Shown one piece after another: positions 25,998 to 34,102 of a stretch of 64,000 nt of DNA; position 1 is the first letter of the stretch; each line of letters begins with the position of its first letter. Under the pieces are notes generated by a model. That model had not been told where the DNA came from. It did not search any database and was given only the letters and a program-made list of their open reading frames with translations. Source of the stretch: a bacterium DOLZORAL124_38_8 (GTDB lineage Bacteria; Patescibacteriota; Gracilibacteria; UBA4473). Position numbers and translations under genes: made by a program. The stretch lies in assembly GCA_002747745.1 (NCBI GenBank), contig PDQG01000005.1, forward strand, positions 1-64,000, written 5' to 3'.

Positions 25998-27245
25998 TTA
26001 AAACGCTAGCGAAATGACGGTTTTTACAATAATATAAACAAAATTTACGCCAACGAGTCCGACTAATGCCCAGAGAATCGCATTTTTGGCTTTACTGAGC
26101 GTGTCGTCATCGCTTCCAGCAACCGTAAGCATGAATCCATTATAAGCAATGATTAAAACGGCAATAGCCGATAAAATTCCGGTTATTTTACCGCTGAATT
26201 TTTGCAACCAGTAGTTGATATCACTGGCGTCTCCTTGGGGCGTGCGGTTGTTCCAGTTGGCTCCAGTCAGAAATTTCGGTCGGAGGAGGTCTTCATCCCA
26301 TTGAATGTCTGTTTTTTTTGTTTTCTTTCCAGTTATGACTACTTCGTCTAGTTCTACTCCCGGAACTAGTTCTACTACGTCGGGAACTTCTGTTATTAGG
26401 AACGTTTTTGGTTCGTATCCAGTAAAGGAAAAAACAATTTTTTCATCTGATGGAAGTGCTAGTTGAGACAAATTTGCACTCCCCTCAAGGTTGGTGATTA
26501 TTCCTTTGTTGCTGTATTTTTCACCATAGATGTTAGCTCCAGGTAGTGTTTCTTTGGTGTTGGCATCTTTTACGATTACCGTTTTGTTTTCTCCTTGTGG
26601 TGTGAGGTAGATTATATTTTTGACATCTCCAGCCTTCATTTGTACGGCTTGATAGTTGGGGGCAGAAACGTTGATTTCATCATTCGCTTTAAAATTTACG
26701 AAGGGAATAATGGATTTTTCGATCGGAATTGTTTTTCCATAGACTTTTACGGTTGGATTTGTGATTTCTTCTTCTGTTATTTTATTTAAAACCCTAACGT
26801 CTTTTTTCGGAATGATTTCTCCTTGGTCTTCGCAGGATCTTTTTAAGAATTCTTGGTACACGTGTTGGGTACAAACACCATATAAACCATCTTTAAGAGT
26901 TCTTTCGGGGCAGAGTTCGTTGGTTTTAATGTATTGTTTGGTGTACTTATGTTGAATGAGGTACTCTTGTAATTCTTTGACGTTAATTGGTGTTGTCGCG
27001 GAGAAGGAATTCTTTGTTTTGGTATTAGTATAAGTTGCTTGCTTTTGGTTTAATACAATTTTTTCTCCTTTTTGTTTACAAATACTGGGATTCCCAATGT
27101 ATTTCTGTTTGATTTCGGAGCTAGACTTTCGCTTATAACAACTGTCTGGTGCTGGAATGTCACAATTTCCCGCTTGTGTGAGCGAAAAATTCCCAAACAC
27201 TGAGAACATGGTCATGAGCGAAGCAAGATATAAATATTTTTTCAT
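25998..27245 (-). CDS. VirB2/TrbC-like two-helix protein fused to PG-binding-like and CarboxypepD_reg-like domains
   Basis: A 415-residue exported protein. A signal peptide (1-25) is followed by a Cys-rich segment and a peptidoglycan-binding-like repeat (about 88-135: NVKELQEYLIQH, DGLYGVCTQHVYQEF). A carboxypeptidase regulatory-like beta sandwich lies at about 219-290 (DANTKETLPGANIYG, GIITNLEGSANL) and ends with ELDEVVITGKK, a phrase typical of Bacteroidetes TonB-receptor plug starts. The C-terminus has two membrane helices (about 355-376, 390-412) with the TrbC/VirB2-like pattern and a GSDDD loop. It may anchor a T4SS-like structure to the wall; function is inferred. The ATG at 27245 is chosen because it starts the signal peptide. 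Confidence 0.72.
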   Translation of the reverse strand: MKKYLYLASLMTMFSVFGNFSLTQAGNCDIPAPDSCYKRKSSSEIKQKYIGNPSICKQKGEKIVLNQKQATYTNTKTKNSFSATTPINVKELQEYLIQHKYTKQYIKTNELCPERTLKDGLYGVCTQHVYQEFLKRSCEDQGEIIPKKDVRVLNKITEEEITNPTVKVYGKTIPIEKSIIPFVNFKANDEINVSAPNYQAVQMKAGDVKNIIYLTPQGENKTVIVKDANTKETLPGANIYGEKYSNKGIITNLEGSANLSQLALPSDEKIVFSFTGYEPKTFLITEVPDVVELVPGVELDEVVITGKKTKKTDIQWDEDLLRPKFLTGANWNNRTPQGDASDINYWLQKFSGKITGILSAIAVLIIAYNGFMLTVAGSDDDTLSKAKNAILWALVGLVGVNFVYIIVKTVISLAF

Positions 27246-27249
27246 TTTT

Positions 27250-27708
27250 TTATGATAACAAACTATAAACGGTTCGCATAATAGAGTAACTGAGCACAAT
27301 AAAGGCGAGTCCGATGAGTGCGTAAACGAAAAAATCTTTCGCTTTTTCGTGTTCTTCAGGATCTTCTCCTCCTGAAACGAGTCGAACGCCTGTGTATAGT
27401 ACTAATACTACTACAATTGGAGCCACGACTTTTAACAGCAAATCAATAATTCGTGGAATGTATTGAAATATTCGGACTTGGTCTTTCTCGGTTCCGATGA
27501 CGCCTGGAATGCTGCTTTTGTCGTCTACACTCAAATCCAAATCGTCTTTCCAGCCAGGAAATAACTGGTCTTCAACAGCCTCGAAACTTTTTTCGGTTTC
27601 TGTCGATTGTTGTGCGTGTGCCAAGGGTGGAAGAAATAGTGTTCCACATAAAAATAGGGCGAAACATCCACCGGCAACGATTTTGTTGGCAATAAGTGAT
27701 AATTTCAT
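27250..27708 (-). CDS. VirB2/TrbC-like two-helix membrane protein
   Basis: A 152-residue protein with a signal peptide (ending AHAQQ), a short acidic linker, and two membrane helices near the C-terminus (about 80-105 and 120-142). They are separated by SGGEDPEEHEKAKDF, the charged loop found in many VirB2/TrbC-like pilin subunits of Patescibacteria. It lies directly upstream of the larger fusion protein with four bases between, so they form one unit. It could be a structural subunit of a secretion or attachment pilus. The ATG at 27708 gives the cleanest signal peptide. Confidence 0.75.
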   Translation of the reverse strand: MKLSLIANKIVAGGCFALFLCGTLFLPPLAHAQQSTETEKSFEAVEDQLFPGWKDDLDLSVDDKSSIPGVIGTEKDQVRIFQYIPRIIDLLLKVVAPIVVVLVLYTGVRLVSGGEDPEEHEKAKDFFVYALIGLAFIVLSYSIMRTVYSLLS

Positions 27709-27770
27709 CTGTCCATTATACGGCAAAATGAAATTAAAATCAAATTTTCTGTCGCCACGGTATTGGTTGT

Positions 27771-29117
27771 TTAGATAGGATCAGTTCCTAAAATTATTTC
27801 CAAATCAAGAATTCCTGACTCGTTTTCGTTTGGAGTGGTACTTGAGTCTAGTTGAGAGGGCGTTTTTGTTGGTTGAATGTGCAAGAATGAAGTGAGGAAC
27901 TCAGTTGTTTTTGGCGTTCGTTGCGAAAGTGATCGGATTCGGTGTTTGAGCAGCGCTTTGTCCGATTCAAAGTTTCCAGTTTCAATGACGTGGAATCCGA
28001 GTTGGCGTAATTTTTTGCTGAGTTTATTGGCTTTTCCGGTTTCTTTTGATCCGTTTAATACTGAAATTTGCGCATTTTCTTTCCATATTTCGGGGTTGCG
28101 GATGGCTAATTTGAAAAATTCTTCTAATTCCACTTGATCTCTTGGTAAGAGAACAAATTGTCCTCCGTATAAATCTTTAGCCGGGGTATATAAAATACCT
28201 CCTTTGTGAGCGGGATCATCATTTAAAACACTACTGACTACGTTTTTGTACTCTAATCCTTGTACGTGTTTGGCGATGATTCCAATTTCGGTAAGTGATA
28301 AATCAGTATTTACTCGTTCTTTTACGAGTTTATAGAGATTTGATAATTTCCCTAAGTTTGAGAGTAATCCTTGTTTTTCTACTTTTGTTTTGATGGCTAA
28401 TAATAAATCTTGTTGTCGTTGTGCTCGAGCGTAATCAGATGAAGTTTTTCGACTGCGGGCGTACTTAAGCGCAGTTTCTCCATCAAGAGTTTGTAATCCT
28501 TGGCGAATGGTGAACGTTTGGTATTGATAGTTTGGGGCCGGATAGAATGGGTCGTTAATGGCTTTGGGCACAAAAATTTCTACGCCTCCAATAAGGTCTA
28601 CCAATTCAGCAAATAGTTTGAAGTCTATCACTGCAGCATAATGAATATCCAACTTGGTAATGTTTGAGATAGCGTCTTTGGCGATAGCTAACCCTTTTTG
28701 GTCGCCGTATTTGAACTTAGCCGAGGCGTACACTTCGTTTAGTTTTCGTTCTCCGACTCGAGAAGCCACAAATAAGTCACGAGGAATGCTGAGAAGGGAT
28801 AATGATTTTTCTTTTTGACTGATAGACACAATCATTAGCGAGTCGGAAAGGTTTCCGCCTTCTTGTGCGAATCCGCCTACTCCAAGGACAAGGATATTCG
28901 TGTGTCCATTTTTATCTGCTTTTAAAGGGCTGAGGTTTAAGATATGTTTTACTGGGTGGAAAGGGTGCATTTGTTGGAGAGAAAAAACACCTCCTCCAAT
29001 AATCAACACAACTAATAATGCAAGACACACTTTTTTATTTTTTTTCAAGTATTCTAAACTTTTTTGAATGAATCCTTTTTTTGGTTTCCGAGATATTTTT
29101 CGTACTTTAAAATTCAT
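27771..29117 (-). CDS. LytR-CpsA-Psr (LCP) family protein with LytR_C domain
   Basis: A 448-residue membrane-anchored LCP ligase, which attaches polymers (teichoic acid, capsule or glycans) to peptidoglycan. One membrane helix (about 31-48) precedes the LCP domain: TNILVLGVGG, SDSLMIVSISQKEKSLSLLSIPRDL (split here over the family blocks), LNEVYA, VDLIGGVEIFVP and ALKYARSRK, which hold the conserved Arg and Asp residues. A LytR_C domain near 365-430 follows (ISVLNGSKETGKANKL). It suggests the cell covers its wall with a glycopolymer, which may be the anchor for the SLH proteins. Neighbours are VirB2-like and lamin-tail genes. Confidence 0.93.
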   Translation of the reverse strand: MNFKVRKISRKPKKGFIQKSLEYLKKNKKVCLALLVVLIIGGGVFSLQQMHPFHPVKHILNLSPLKADKNGHTNILVLGVGGFAQEGGNLSDSLMIVSISQKEKSLSLLSIPRDLFVASRVGERKLNEVYASAKFKYGDQKGLAIAKDAISNITKLDIHYAAVIDFKLFAELVDLIGGVEIFVPKAINDPFYPAPNYQYQTFTIRQGLQTLDGETALKYARSRKTSSDYARAQRQQDLLLAIKTKVEKQGLLSNLGKLSNLYKLVKERVNTDLSLTEIGIIAKHVQGLEYKNVVSSVLNDDPAHKGGILYTPAKDLYGGQFVLLPRDQVELEEFFKLAIRNPEIWKENAQISVLNGSKETGKANKLSKKLRQLGFHVIETGNFESDKALLKHRIRSLSQRTPKTTEFLTSFLHIQPTKTPSQLDSSTTPNENESGILDLEIILGTDPI

Positions 29118-29157
29118 GACTCCGCTACTTTAAAAAAAATGAAGGGATTCGCAAATT

Positions 29158-31416
29158 TTATTTTGGGTCGAAATAGAGTCCGATATTTTTTCGAATTTGG
29201 TTTGGTCCGAGGTGATATTGGGTCATGAGTTCTTCTGCTTTTGAGTTGAATTTTGGGAATGGTGGGAGTGGTGGCGTAATGATTTTTGGTCGGTGTCCGA
29301 ATTTTTTGAAATCAGCAAAAAAATCAGTTTCGGTCCAGATGGTGGCGGCGGACACGGTTGGTTTTTTCCATTTTTTACGTTTTTTGGGCGTTCGGTCCGT
29401 GGTTTGGGTTTTAATTTGGCAGTGTTTGTTTTTCCACAAAAGTGGGAACGTGGTTCTGGCCTGATTTGATAATCCAAGTTGATCGGTGACGGATAAGGTT
29501 ATTTCATAGTGAGATTGTGTACACATTTCTGGTGAGAGTTTTTTATGTGCTTCCAGTCGAAGGCTTTTGGGGTTTTTCTTGGAGTTCGTATGAATGGTTT
29601 GGGTTTGATTTGGGGAAATGAGCTGCCAAGTCCATCGAAATTTTATAAGGTCCCAGTCGCCGTTCGGGTCAAACGAATCGTCGCCCGTAACATTGATGGT
29701 ATGAGCGGTTGTTGATTGTTTGGTAATGACGGACCTTGGGCGGAAATTACGAATGTTTTCGAGATAGTTTAATTGCCCTGGTGTGCCGTGCGGATGTGAG
29801 AAAAATTGATTGTTTGATTCATCTCGGGCGAATGATTCTTGGGGTAAAAATTCGTGTTTCCAACAAACGGTATTTGGAGAAAGGGTTTGTTTTCGCTTTG
29901 ATTCAGTTTTATTAAGTTCTTTTCTATACCAACAAAAAAATTGTAATAATTCTTGTTGTGAAGTATTCGCGGCGTGAACGATTTCTATTGTGCCGGAGGT
30001 ACGGGAAAGTCCAGAGCGTTTGGCGGCAGAAAAAATATGCTTGTTGTCTTTTTTGAGGGCGGTGTTTTGGCGATCAAAATAAATCAGGATAAAATCCCCT
30101 TTATGAACTAGGTAATCTTCTGGGAAAAATTTTAATACGGATCCGTTCTGTTTTATGGCGGTATATTTTATGTTAGCGCCTTCTTCTGGGGCTTGTTGAA
30201 CCAATATTTCTATAAAATCGGGTTCATTGATTCTGGTTGGGGCGATTTCGGATACGACTAATTTATATTTGCTTGGGTTGGTAGGCGAAAGGGTTTGACT
30301 CTGAAGGATGTCTTCGGCGCGATACTTGGTTGGATGCGCTATTAGGGGCGTGTATCGTTTATTTTTAAATACGAATATTTCGCGGAATTTTTGTTTCTGT
30401 ATGGTTTTTTTGGTGGATTTGGGAAACTGTATTTCATCCAATATTTTGGTTTTGTTTTTTAAAATAATCGTTCCCCCTTTATCAGGCAGTGATACGGGCG
30501 ATTTTTGAAAATAAAAAATTCCCGTGTGTTTCTTGGTTTTTGGGTTCCATTTCGGAAGTAAAAATAACCGATTGGTTGGGTATATGATGTTTTTGTGTGT
30601 GGTTCCAGCGAGGTTGGTCGTAAATTCGTCTTCAAGATATTGTATTTGTGAAAATAGTTTGCTTAATTTTTTGGTCGTTTTTCCGTTTGAGATACTCCAA
30701 TCACTTAGGTCAACCGCACCTTCGGATTCAATTTGCACGGAGAACCATTCGGGTTGGTCGTTGTACGTACTAGGTGCAATATGTTTGAACGTAGCGGTAA
30801 ACGGTTGTTGGCTAAATTTTTCTGGTTTCGGTTGAAATAATTTCTTGGGGGTTAGGCTGTTTGGTTCTTTGGGGCTTCCGTTGATAGGATTTTGTTTGGC
30901 ATCGGTGATATTCGATGTTTGTAGGGCGGTACCCCAATTGTCTTTGTTTAATCCAGAAACAAGAAAATTTATTCGTTCCATGGAGCGTTTTGGTTTGTTG
31001 GTTCCGGCTACCCACTGGCCAGCGGGTGTTTGATCTATTATTTCGCCGGCTTGGTTTTTCAAAAATAATTGAATCCCGTCATTATGTAATCCACCTGTAT
31101 AAATTTGGTCGGCCGTGGCTGAAGTAGAAGTATTATCGGTTCGTTCTAAAAGAAAAAATCGTTTGGGAGAAGCCAAATCTTTGGGTGCTGAAATGGTGCC
31201 AGTCAGAGAAATATTGAATTTTTTACTGTTGGCGGTGATAGTCCATCCAGAGAGGTCGATTGTTTCGTCTCCGGCATTGTATAATTCTATCCATTCGTCA
31301 TAAGGGCTGGCGGAGGTGCCAGACCAAGCAATTTCAGAAATAACCACCGATGCGGTAGCAAAAATTTGTGGTGCTATAAAGAATGAAACGAATCCTAATA
31401 GCCATAGTTTTTTCAT
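29158..31416 (-). CDS. Exported protein with several lamin-tail-like domains
   Basis: A 752-residue secreted protein. A signal peptide (1-21) is followed by a clear lamin tail domain (about 22-150: VVISEIAWSG, DEWIELYNAGDETIDLSGW). Weaker lamin-tail-like modules follow at about 210-320 (AVDLSDWSISNG) and 380-470 (LVVSEIAPTRINEPDFIEIL). A PKD-like beta domain follows near 560-670 (DDSFDPNGDWDLIKFRWTW). Bacterial LTD proteins are extracellular and are often linked to nucleases or adhesion, but no nuclease motif is visible. It lies downstream of the pseudopilin and T4SS-like genes on the same strand. Function unknown. Confidence 0.8.
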   Translation of the reverse strand: MKKLWLLGFVSFFIAPQIFATASVVISEIAWSGTSASPYDEWIELYNAGDETIDLSGWTITANSKKFNISLTGTISAPKDLASPKRFFLLERTDNTSTSATADQIYTGGLHNDGIQLFLKNQAGEIIDQTPAGQWVAGTNKPKRSMERINFLVSGLNKDNWGTALQTSNITDAKQNPINGSPKEPNSLTPKKLFQPKPEKFSQQPFTATFKHIAPSTYNDQPEWFSVQIESEGAVDLSDWSISNGKTTKKLSKLFSQIQYLEDEFTTNLAGTTHKNIIYPTNRLFLLPKWNPKTKKHTGIFYFQKSPVSLPDKGGTIILKNKTKILDEIQFPKSTKKTIQKQKFREIFVFKNKRYTPLIAHPTKYRAEDILQSQTLSPTNPSKYKLVVSEIAPTRINEPDFIEILVQQAPEEGANIKYTAIKQNGSVLKFFPEDYLVHKGDFILIYFDRQNTALKKDNKHIFSAAKRSGLSRTSGTIEIVHAANTSQQELLQFFCWYRKELNKTESKRKQTLSPNTVCWKHEFLPQESFARDESNNQFFSHPHGTPGQLNYLENIRNFRPRSVITKQSTTAHTINVTGDDSFDPNGDWDLIKFRWTWQLISPNQTQTIHTNSKKNPKSLRLEAHKKLSPEMCTQSHYEITLSVTDQLGLSNQARTTFPLLWKNKHCQIKTQTTDRTPKKRKKWKKPTVSAATIWTETDFFADFKKFGHRPKIITPPLPPFPKFNSKAEELMTQYHLGPNQIRKNIGLYFDPK

Positions 31417-31474
31417 ACACTAAAATTTCTAGCAGAAGGAGCGTAAAATGTAAAGAAAGGTTTTCGGTGATGAT

Positions 31475-32032
31475 TTATTCTAGCGGTTTTCCTCCTTTGA
31501 GTACATAGTTTGATTTTCCATAACGGATAGCTAAACTTTTTCCACATTTGTCTCCAGGGATGGAAGATAAACTATTAGTTCCATTGGCAGGAGGGAAATG
31601 TAGTTTGGCATATAAATGGTAGGATTTCCCCTCATTACAAGTGTAGATCATTGTGTCTTTGAAATTTTCTCCAATATTTGGATTATTAATTTCTAAATAT
31701 TTTAGTTCTTTCAGTTTGTTTGTAACAGAAATAGGATATTTGTTGCCAGTTTGGAAGGTAAGAAATCCACTTCCTGTACCTAGATATCCGCTGTCTTTAA
31801 CTTTGTAGGTTTCGTGGTCGACAAAATAAGCCTCAAGGGCCGTTTGAACCATTTTTAATTCGGCCATGAGTTTGGCGTCTTTGGCTCTATTTACATAACT
31901 TTTGTATTGAGCAATTCCCATACCGGCTAAAATTCCGACAATAACCACTACGACCAAAAGTTCAATAAGGGTAAAGGCTAAAACGCTAAATCGTGAGTGT
32001 TTGTTCTCTCTCTCTCTCTCTCTCTCTCTCAT
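31475..32032 (-). CDS. Pseudopilin with (GA)13 repeat after the start codon
   Basis: A 185-residue type IV pilin-like protein. The ATG at 32032 is followed by a GA run encoding RERERERE, then a leader and FTLIELLVVVVIVGILAGMG. Pilin-like stalk sequence follows (AKLMAELKMVQTALEAYFVD) and a C-terminal domain with three Cys and GTGSGFLTFQTGNKYPIS, as in minor or major pilins. The leader and helix are nearly the same as in the LamG pseudopilin. An ATG at 32059 is in frame but would lengthen the leader by nine residues. The PilB-type motor for assembly is encoded at 43.9-45.5 kb. Confidence 0.85.
   Translation of the reverse strand: MRERERERENKHSRFSVLAFTLIELLVVVVIVGILAGMGIAQYKSYVNRAKDAKLMAELKMVQTALEAYFVDHETYKVKDSGYLGTGSGFLTFQTGNKYPISVTNKLKELKYLEINNPNIGENFKDTMIYTCNEGKSYHLYAKLHFPPANGTNSLSSIPGDKCGKSLAIRYGKSNYVLKGGKPLE
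32005..32030 (-). repeat. (GA)13 dinucleotide repeat at the start of the pseudopilin gene
   Basis: Thirteen uninterrupted TC units on the plus strand. This differs by exactly three units (two codons) from the repeat at 14727-14746, so both genes stay in frame. Confidence 0.95.
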
Positions 32033-32095
32033 AGTTTTGGTTTTTATTATTGTGTTCATGTTGATGTAAGAATTAAGTTTATTTTAGCCTGAAAA

Positions 32096-32818
32096 TTAGT
32101 TTTTTTCCAAAGCAATTTCTTCTAAATTTTCAATTTTTTGGTTTCGAGCCATTTGTGGATTGTAGGTTTTGTAGAAGATTTCAATGATTTCTTCCGTTTT
32201 GAGTTGTCGCACGCCCACACCACAGTTTTCTAAGGCCGTTTTGGTTACATTGATGCGGGTTTCGAGTTGTTTTTTTAAGTTTTTAAACTCCGCCTTTCGT
32301 TTCAAAATATCCATGACGGTGTCTCCTGGTGCTATGTAGGCTAAAAATGATGAAAGCGCCGATTTTGTTTCAGCCCGGGCAGGGGTTACCGGAACCACTA
32401 CATAGAATTTTTTCTCCATAATATCGGAGAACTCAACCAATTTTGAAACAAACTCAATATAGCCCTCCATTTGTTGTTTGAGAAGCGAATTGGTGATTTT
32501 TCGCATGCGGTCTTTTAGGAGATCAATATAACCGTCGATATCTAGTTTGCGTGATTTGATTAAGATTTGTACGGGGAAATTTAAAGCATTTAAGAATGAT
32601 TGATAACCACTAATGATAGCATCTTGCTCTGATTCAGATTTTAAATTGAAATTGACTGAAGACACTTCCAGTACGGCTCTGATTCCGCCGTCTTTTAACA
32701 CCAAAATATTGTCGTGGGCTTCGGCAAACTGTAAATATTTCTGCGTCGACAACATTGACCCTTTTTGGGCTTTTCGTTTAATCGCTCTTTGTTCGTCTTT
32801 GGTTGTGTTTTTTATCAT
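32096..32818 (-). CDS. TraC/VirB4 N-terminal-domain-like protein without ATPase part
   Basis: A 240-residue protein similar to the N-terminal domain of F-type TraC/VirB4 proteins of type IV secretion systems, in the form seen as a stand-alone gene in many Patescibacteria. Supporting phrases are TQKYLQFAEAHDNILVLKDGGIRAVLEVSSVNF, given here as TQKYLQFAEAHDN and GGIRAVLEVSSVNF, then FYVVVPVTPA and LKTEEIIEIFYKTYNP near the end. No Walker A or B motif is present and the gene ends cleanly, so a separate ATPase must exist elsewhere. It follows the PrgI gene after ten bases and is clearly in the same operon. Confidence 0.78.
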   Translation of the reverse strand: MIKNTTKDEQRAIKRKAQKGSMLSTQKYLQFAEAHDNILVLKDGGIRAVLEVSSVNFNLKSESEQDAIISGYQSFLNALNFPVQILIKSRKLDIDGYIDLLKDRMRKITNSLLKQQMEGYIEFVSKLVEFSDIMEKKFYVVVPVTPARAETKSALSSFLAYIAPGDTVMDILKRKAEFKNLKKQLETRINVTKTALENCGVGVRQLKTEEIIEIFYKTYNPQMARNQKIENLEEIALEKN

Positions 32819-32828
32819 TTTTGTTTTT

Positions 32829-33263
32829 TTATTTTAGTCCGCCTTGATCCATTATTTTGGCAATGTCGCCAATCTTGTCTGCCGAGATTTTCTTTTTGTG
32901 TGGCGTTTGTTTTTGTACGGTTTTCTTTTTCTTTTCTTCCGTGGTCATACTCATAAAAGGGGTTCCACCACGTTGACTCCACCGTCGTCTTGGGGGGCGA
33001 AAGAAATTTTGTTCAATAACCAGCAATAAGAATTTGAAAAGTGAAACGCTTTTTACTTTTACAAAGGCAAAGGCGGCGGCAATCATAAGCGGAATCCAGG
33101 TTAATACATTGGATACCTCATCCATGATATAGATTTTGTTGAGATGCGTAAATAACGTATACGAAATTCCAAAACCAATAATCAAAATGATTAAATGACG
33201 AATAGTAAGAAACCAAATAATTTGGTCTTCTCGTTGGACGTCTTGAGGAACTTTAAATCTCAT
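32829..33263 (-). CDS. PrgI-family T4SS membrane protein
   Basis: A 144-residue protein with an N-terminal segment MRFKVPQDVQREDQIIW that marks the PrgI family, two membrane helices (about 23-42 and 54-74), and a Lys-rich C-terminal tail. PrgI proteins are VirB3-like inner-membrane parts of Gram-positive type IV secretion systems. It is the first gene of a unit with the TraC-like gene and probably the pseudopilin behind it. No relaxase or coupling protein lies here, so a mobile element is not supported. Confidence 0.85.
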   Translation of the reverse strand: MRFKVPQDVQREDQIIWFLTIRHLIILIIGFGISYTLFTHLNKIYIMDEVSNVLTWIPLMIAAAFAFVKVKSVSLFKFLLLVIEQNFFRPPRRRWSQRGGTPFMSMTTEEKKKKTVQKQTPHKKKISADKIGDIAKIMDQGGLK

Positions 33264-33367
33264 CAGGCAATTATATCATACCTTGGTTCAAAAATCAATG
33301 CCAAAGAATTGGTATTTTTTTGAAATACTATTTGGATTTTTGAGACTTTGTTTTATATTCTAACTAG

Positions 33368-34021
33368 ATGAAGGCACAGGAAGTATATTGTTTGCGAGAT
33401 ACCGATATTTATCATGGGTTATGTCCGAGAAAAGCCTTGCAGACGAATAAAAACATTGTCGAAACCTCTTTTCGTCAAGGACATATGTTTTATACGGACT
33501 CACAACGCGTGACGGATATTTACATTATCAAAAGTGGCGAAGTTGAATTATATAAATTGCAAAACGGAAAAAAAATTGTTTTAGAAACACTTTTTCCAGG
33601 TGATATTTTTGGAAATTTTTCCGGGAATTTGGCGGGGTCGCATTACGCACGCGCTTCACGTAAAACACAAGTATGTAAAACGCCTACTAAGGAGTTTTTG
33701 AAACTGGTGCAGCGATTTCCAGAAATAACGCTCAATCTCCTCACGGAGTTGGCGAAAAAAACGCAGTACTACGAAGAGAAAATTGCCGCTTTGTCTTCTT
33801 CGGCTAAAGACCAATTGTGGCATGAACTGAAAAACTTATCGCAGAAGAATAAACAGAGTGTGTTAGGGAAAATATTTGATATTCCATTGCGAATTTCACA
33901 CCAAAAATTAGCTGAAAAAACGGGCTTAAACCGAGTGACGGTGACGAAGTTAATGAAAGAGCTAAAAGACGAGCAGAAAATTTCGGTTGATGAGAAAACC
34001 AAAATAATCAAACTTCGGTAG
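33368..34021 (+). CDS. Crp/Fnr-family transcriptional regulator
   Basis: A 217-residue regulator with an N-terminal cyclic-nucleotide-binding-type beta barrel (about 30-120: IYIIKSGEVELYKL, LFPGDIFGNFSG) and a C-terminal winged helix (about 165-217) with ISHQKLAEKTGLNRVTVTKLMKEL as helix-turn-helix, given here as QKLAEKTGLNRVTVTKLMKE. Cys lie at 8 and 19, so an Fe-S cluster of the FNR kind cannot be ruled out, but the pattern is not canonical. It is upstream of and codirectional with the redox set at 36 kb, which it might control. The effector is unknown. Confidence 0.9.
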   Translation: MKAQEVYCLRDTDIYHGLCPRKALQTNKNIVETSFRQGHMFYTDSQRVTDIYIIKSGEVELYKLQNGKKIVLETLFPGDIFGNFSGNLAGSHYARASRKTQVCKTPTKEFLKLVQRFPEITLNLLTELAKKTQYYEEKIAALSSSAKDQLWHELKNLSQKNKQSVLGKIFDIPLRISHQKLAEKTGLNRVTVTKLMKELKDEQKISVDEKTKIIKLR

Positions 34022-34102
34022 TGGTTTTGGAAAAAAATTTTGTAGACTTTCTTAAAAAGGGTACTATGCGTAATGAGATAGTATTTTTTTATTACTACGC
34101 GT

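Noticed and set aside
32096..33263. Integrative conjugative element
   Set aside because: No relaxase, coupling protein, integrase or att sites are seen; PrgI and TraC-like genes occur in Patescibacteria as resident genes.
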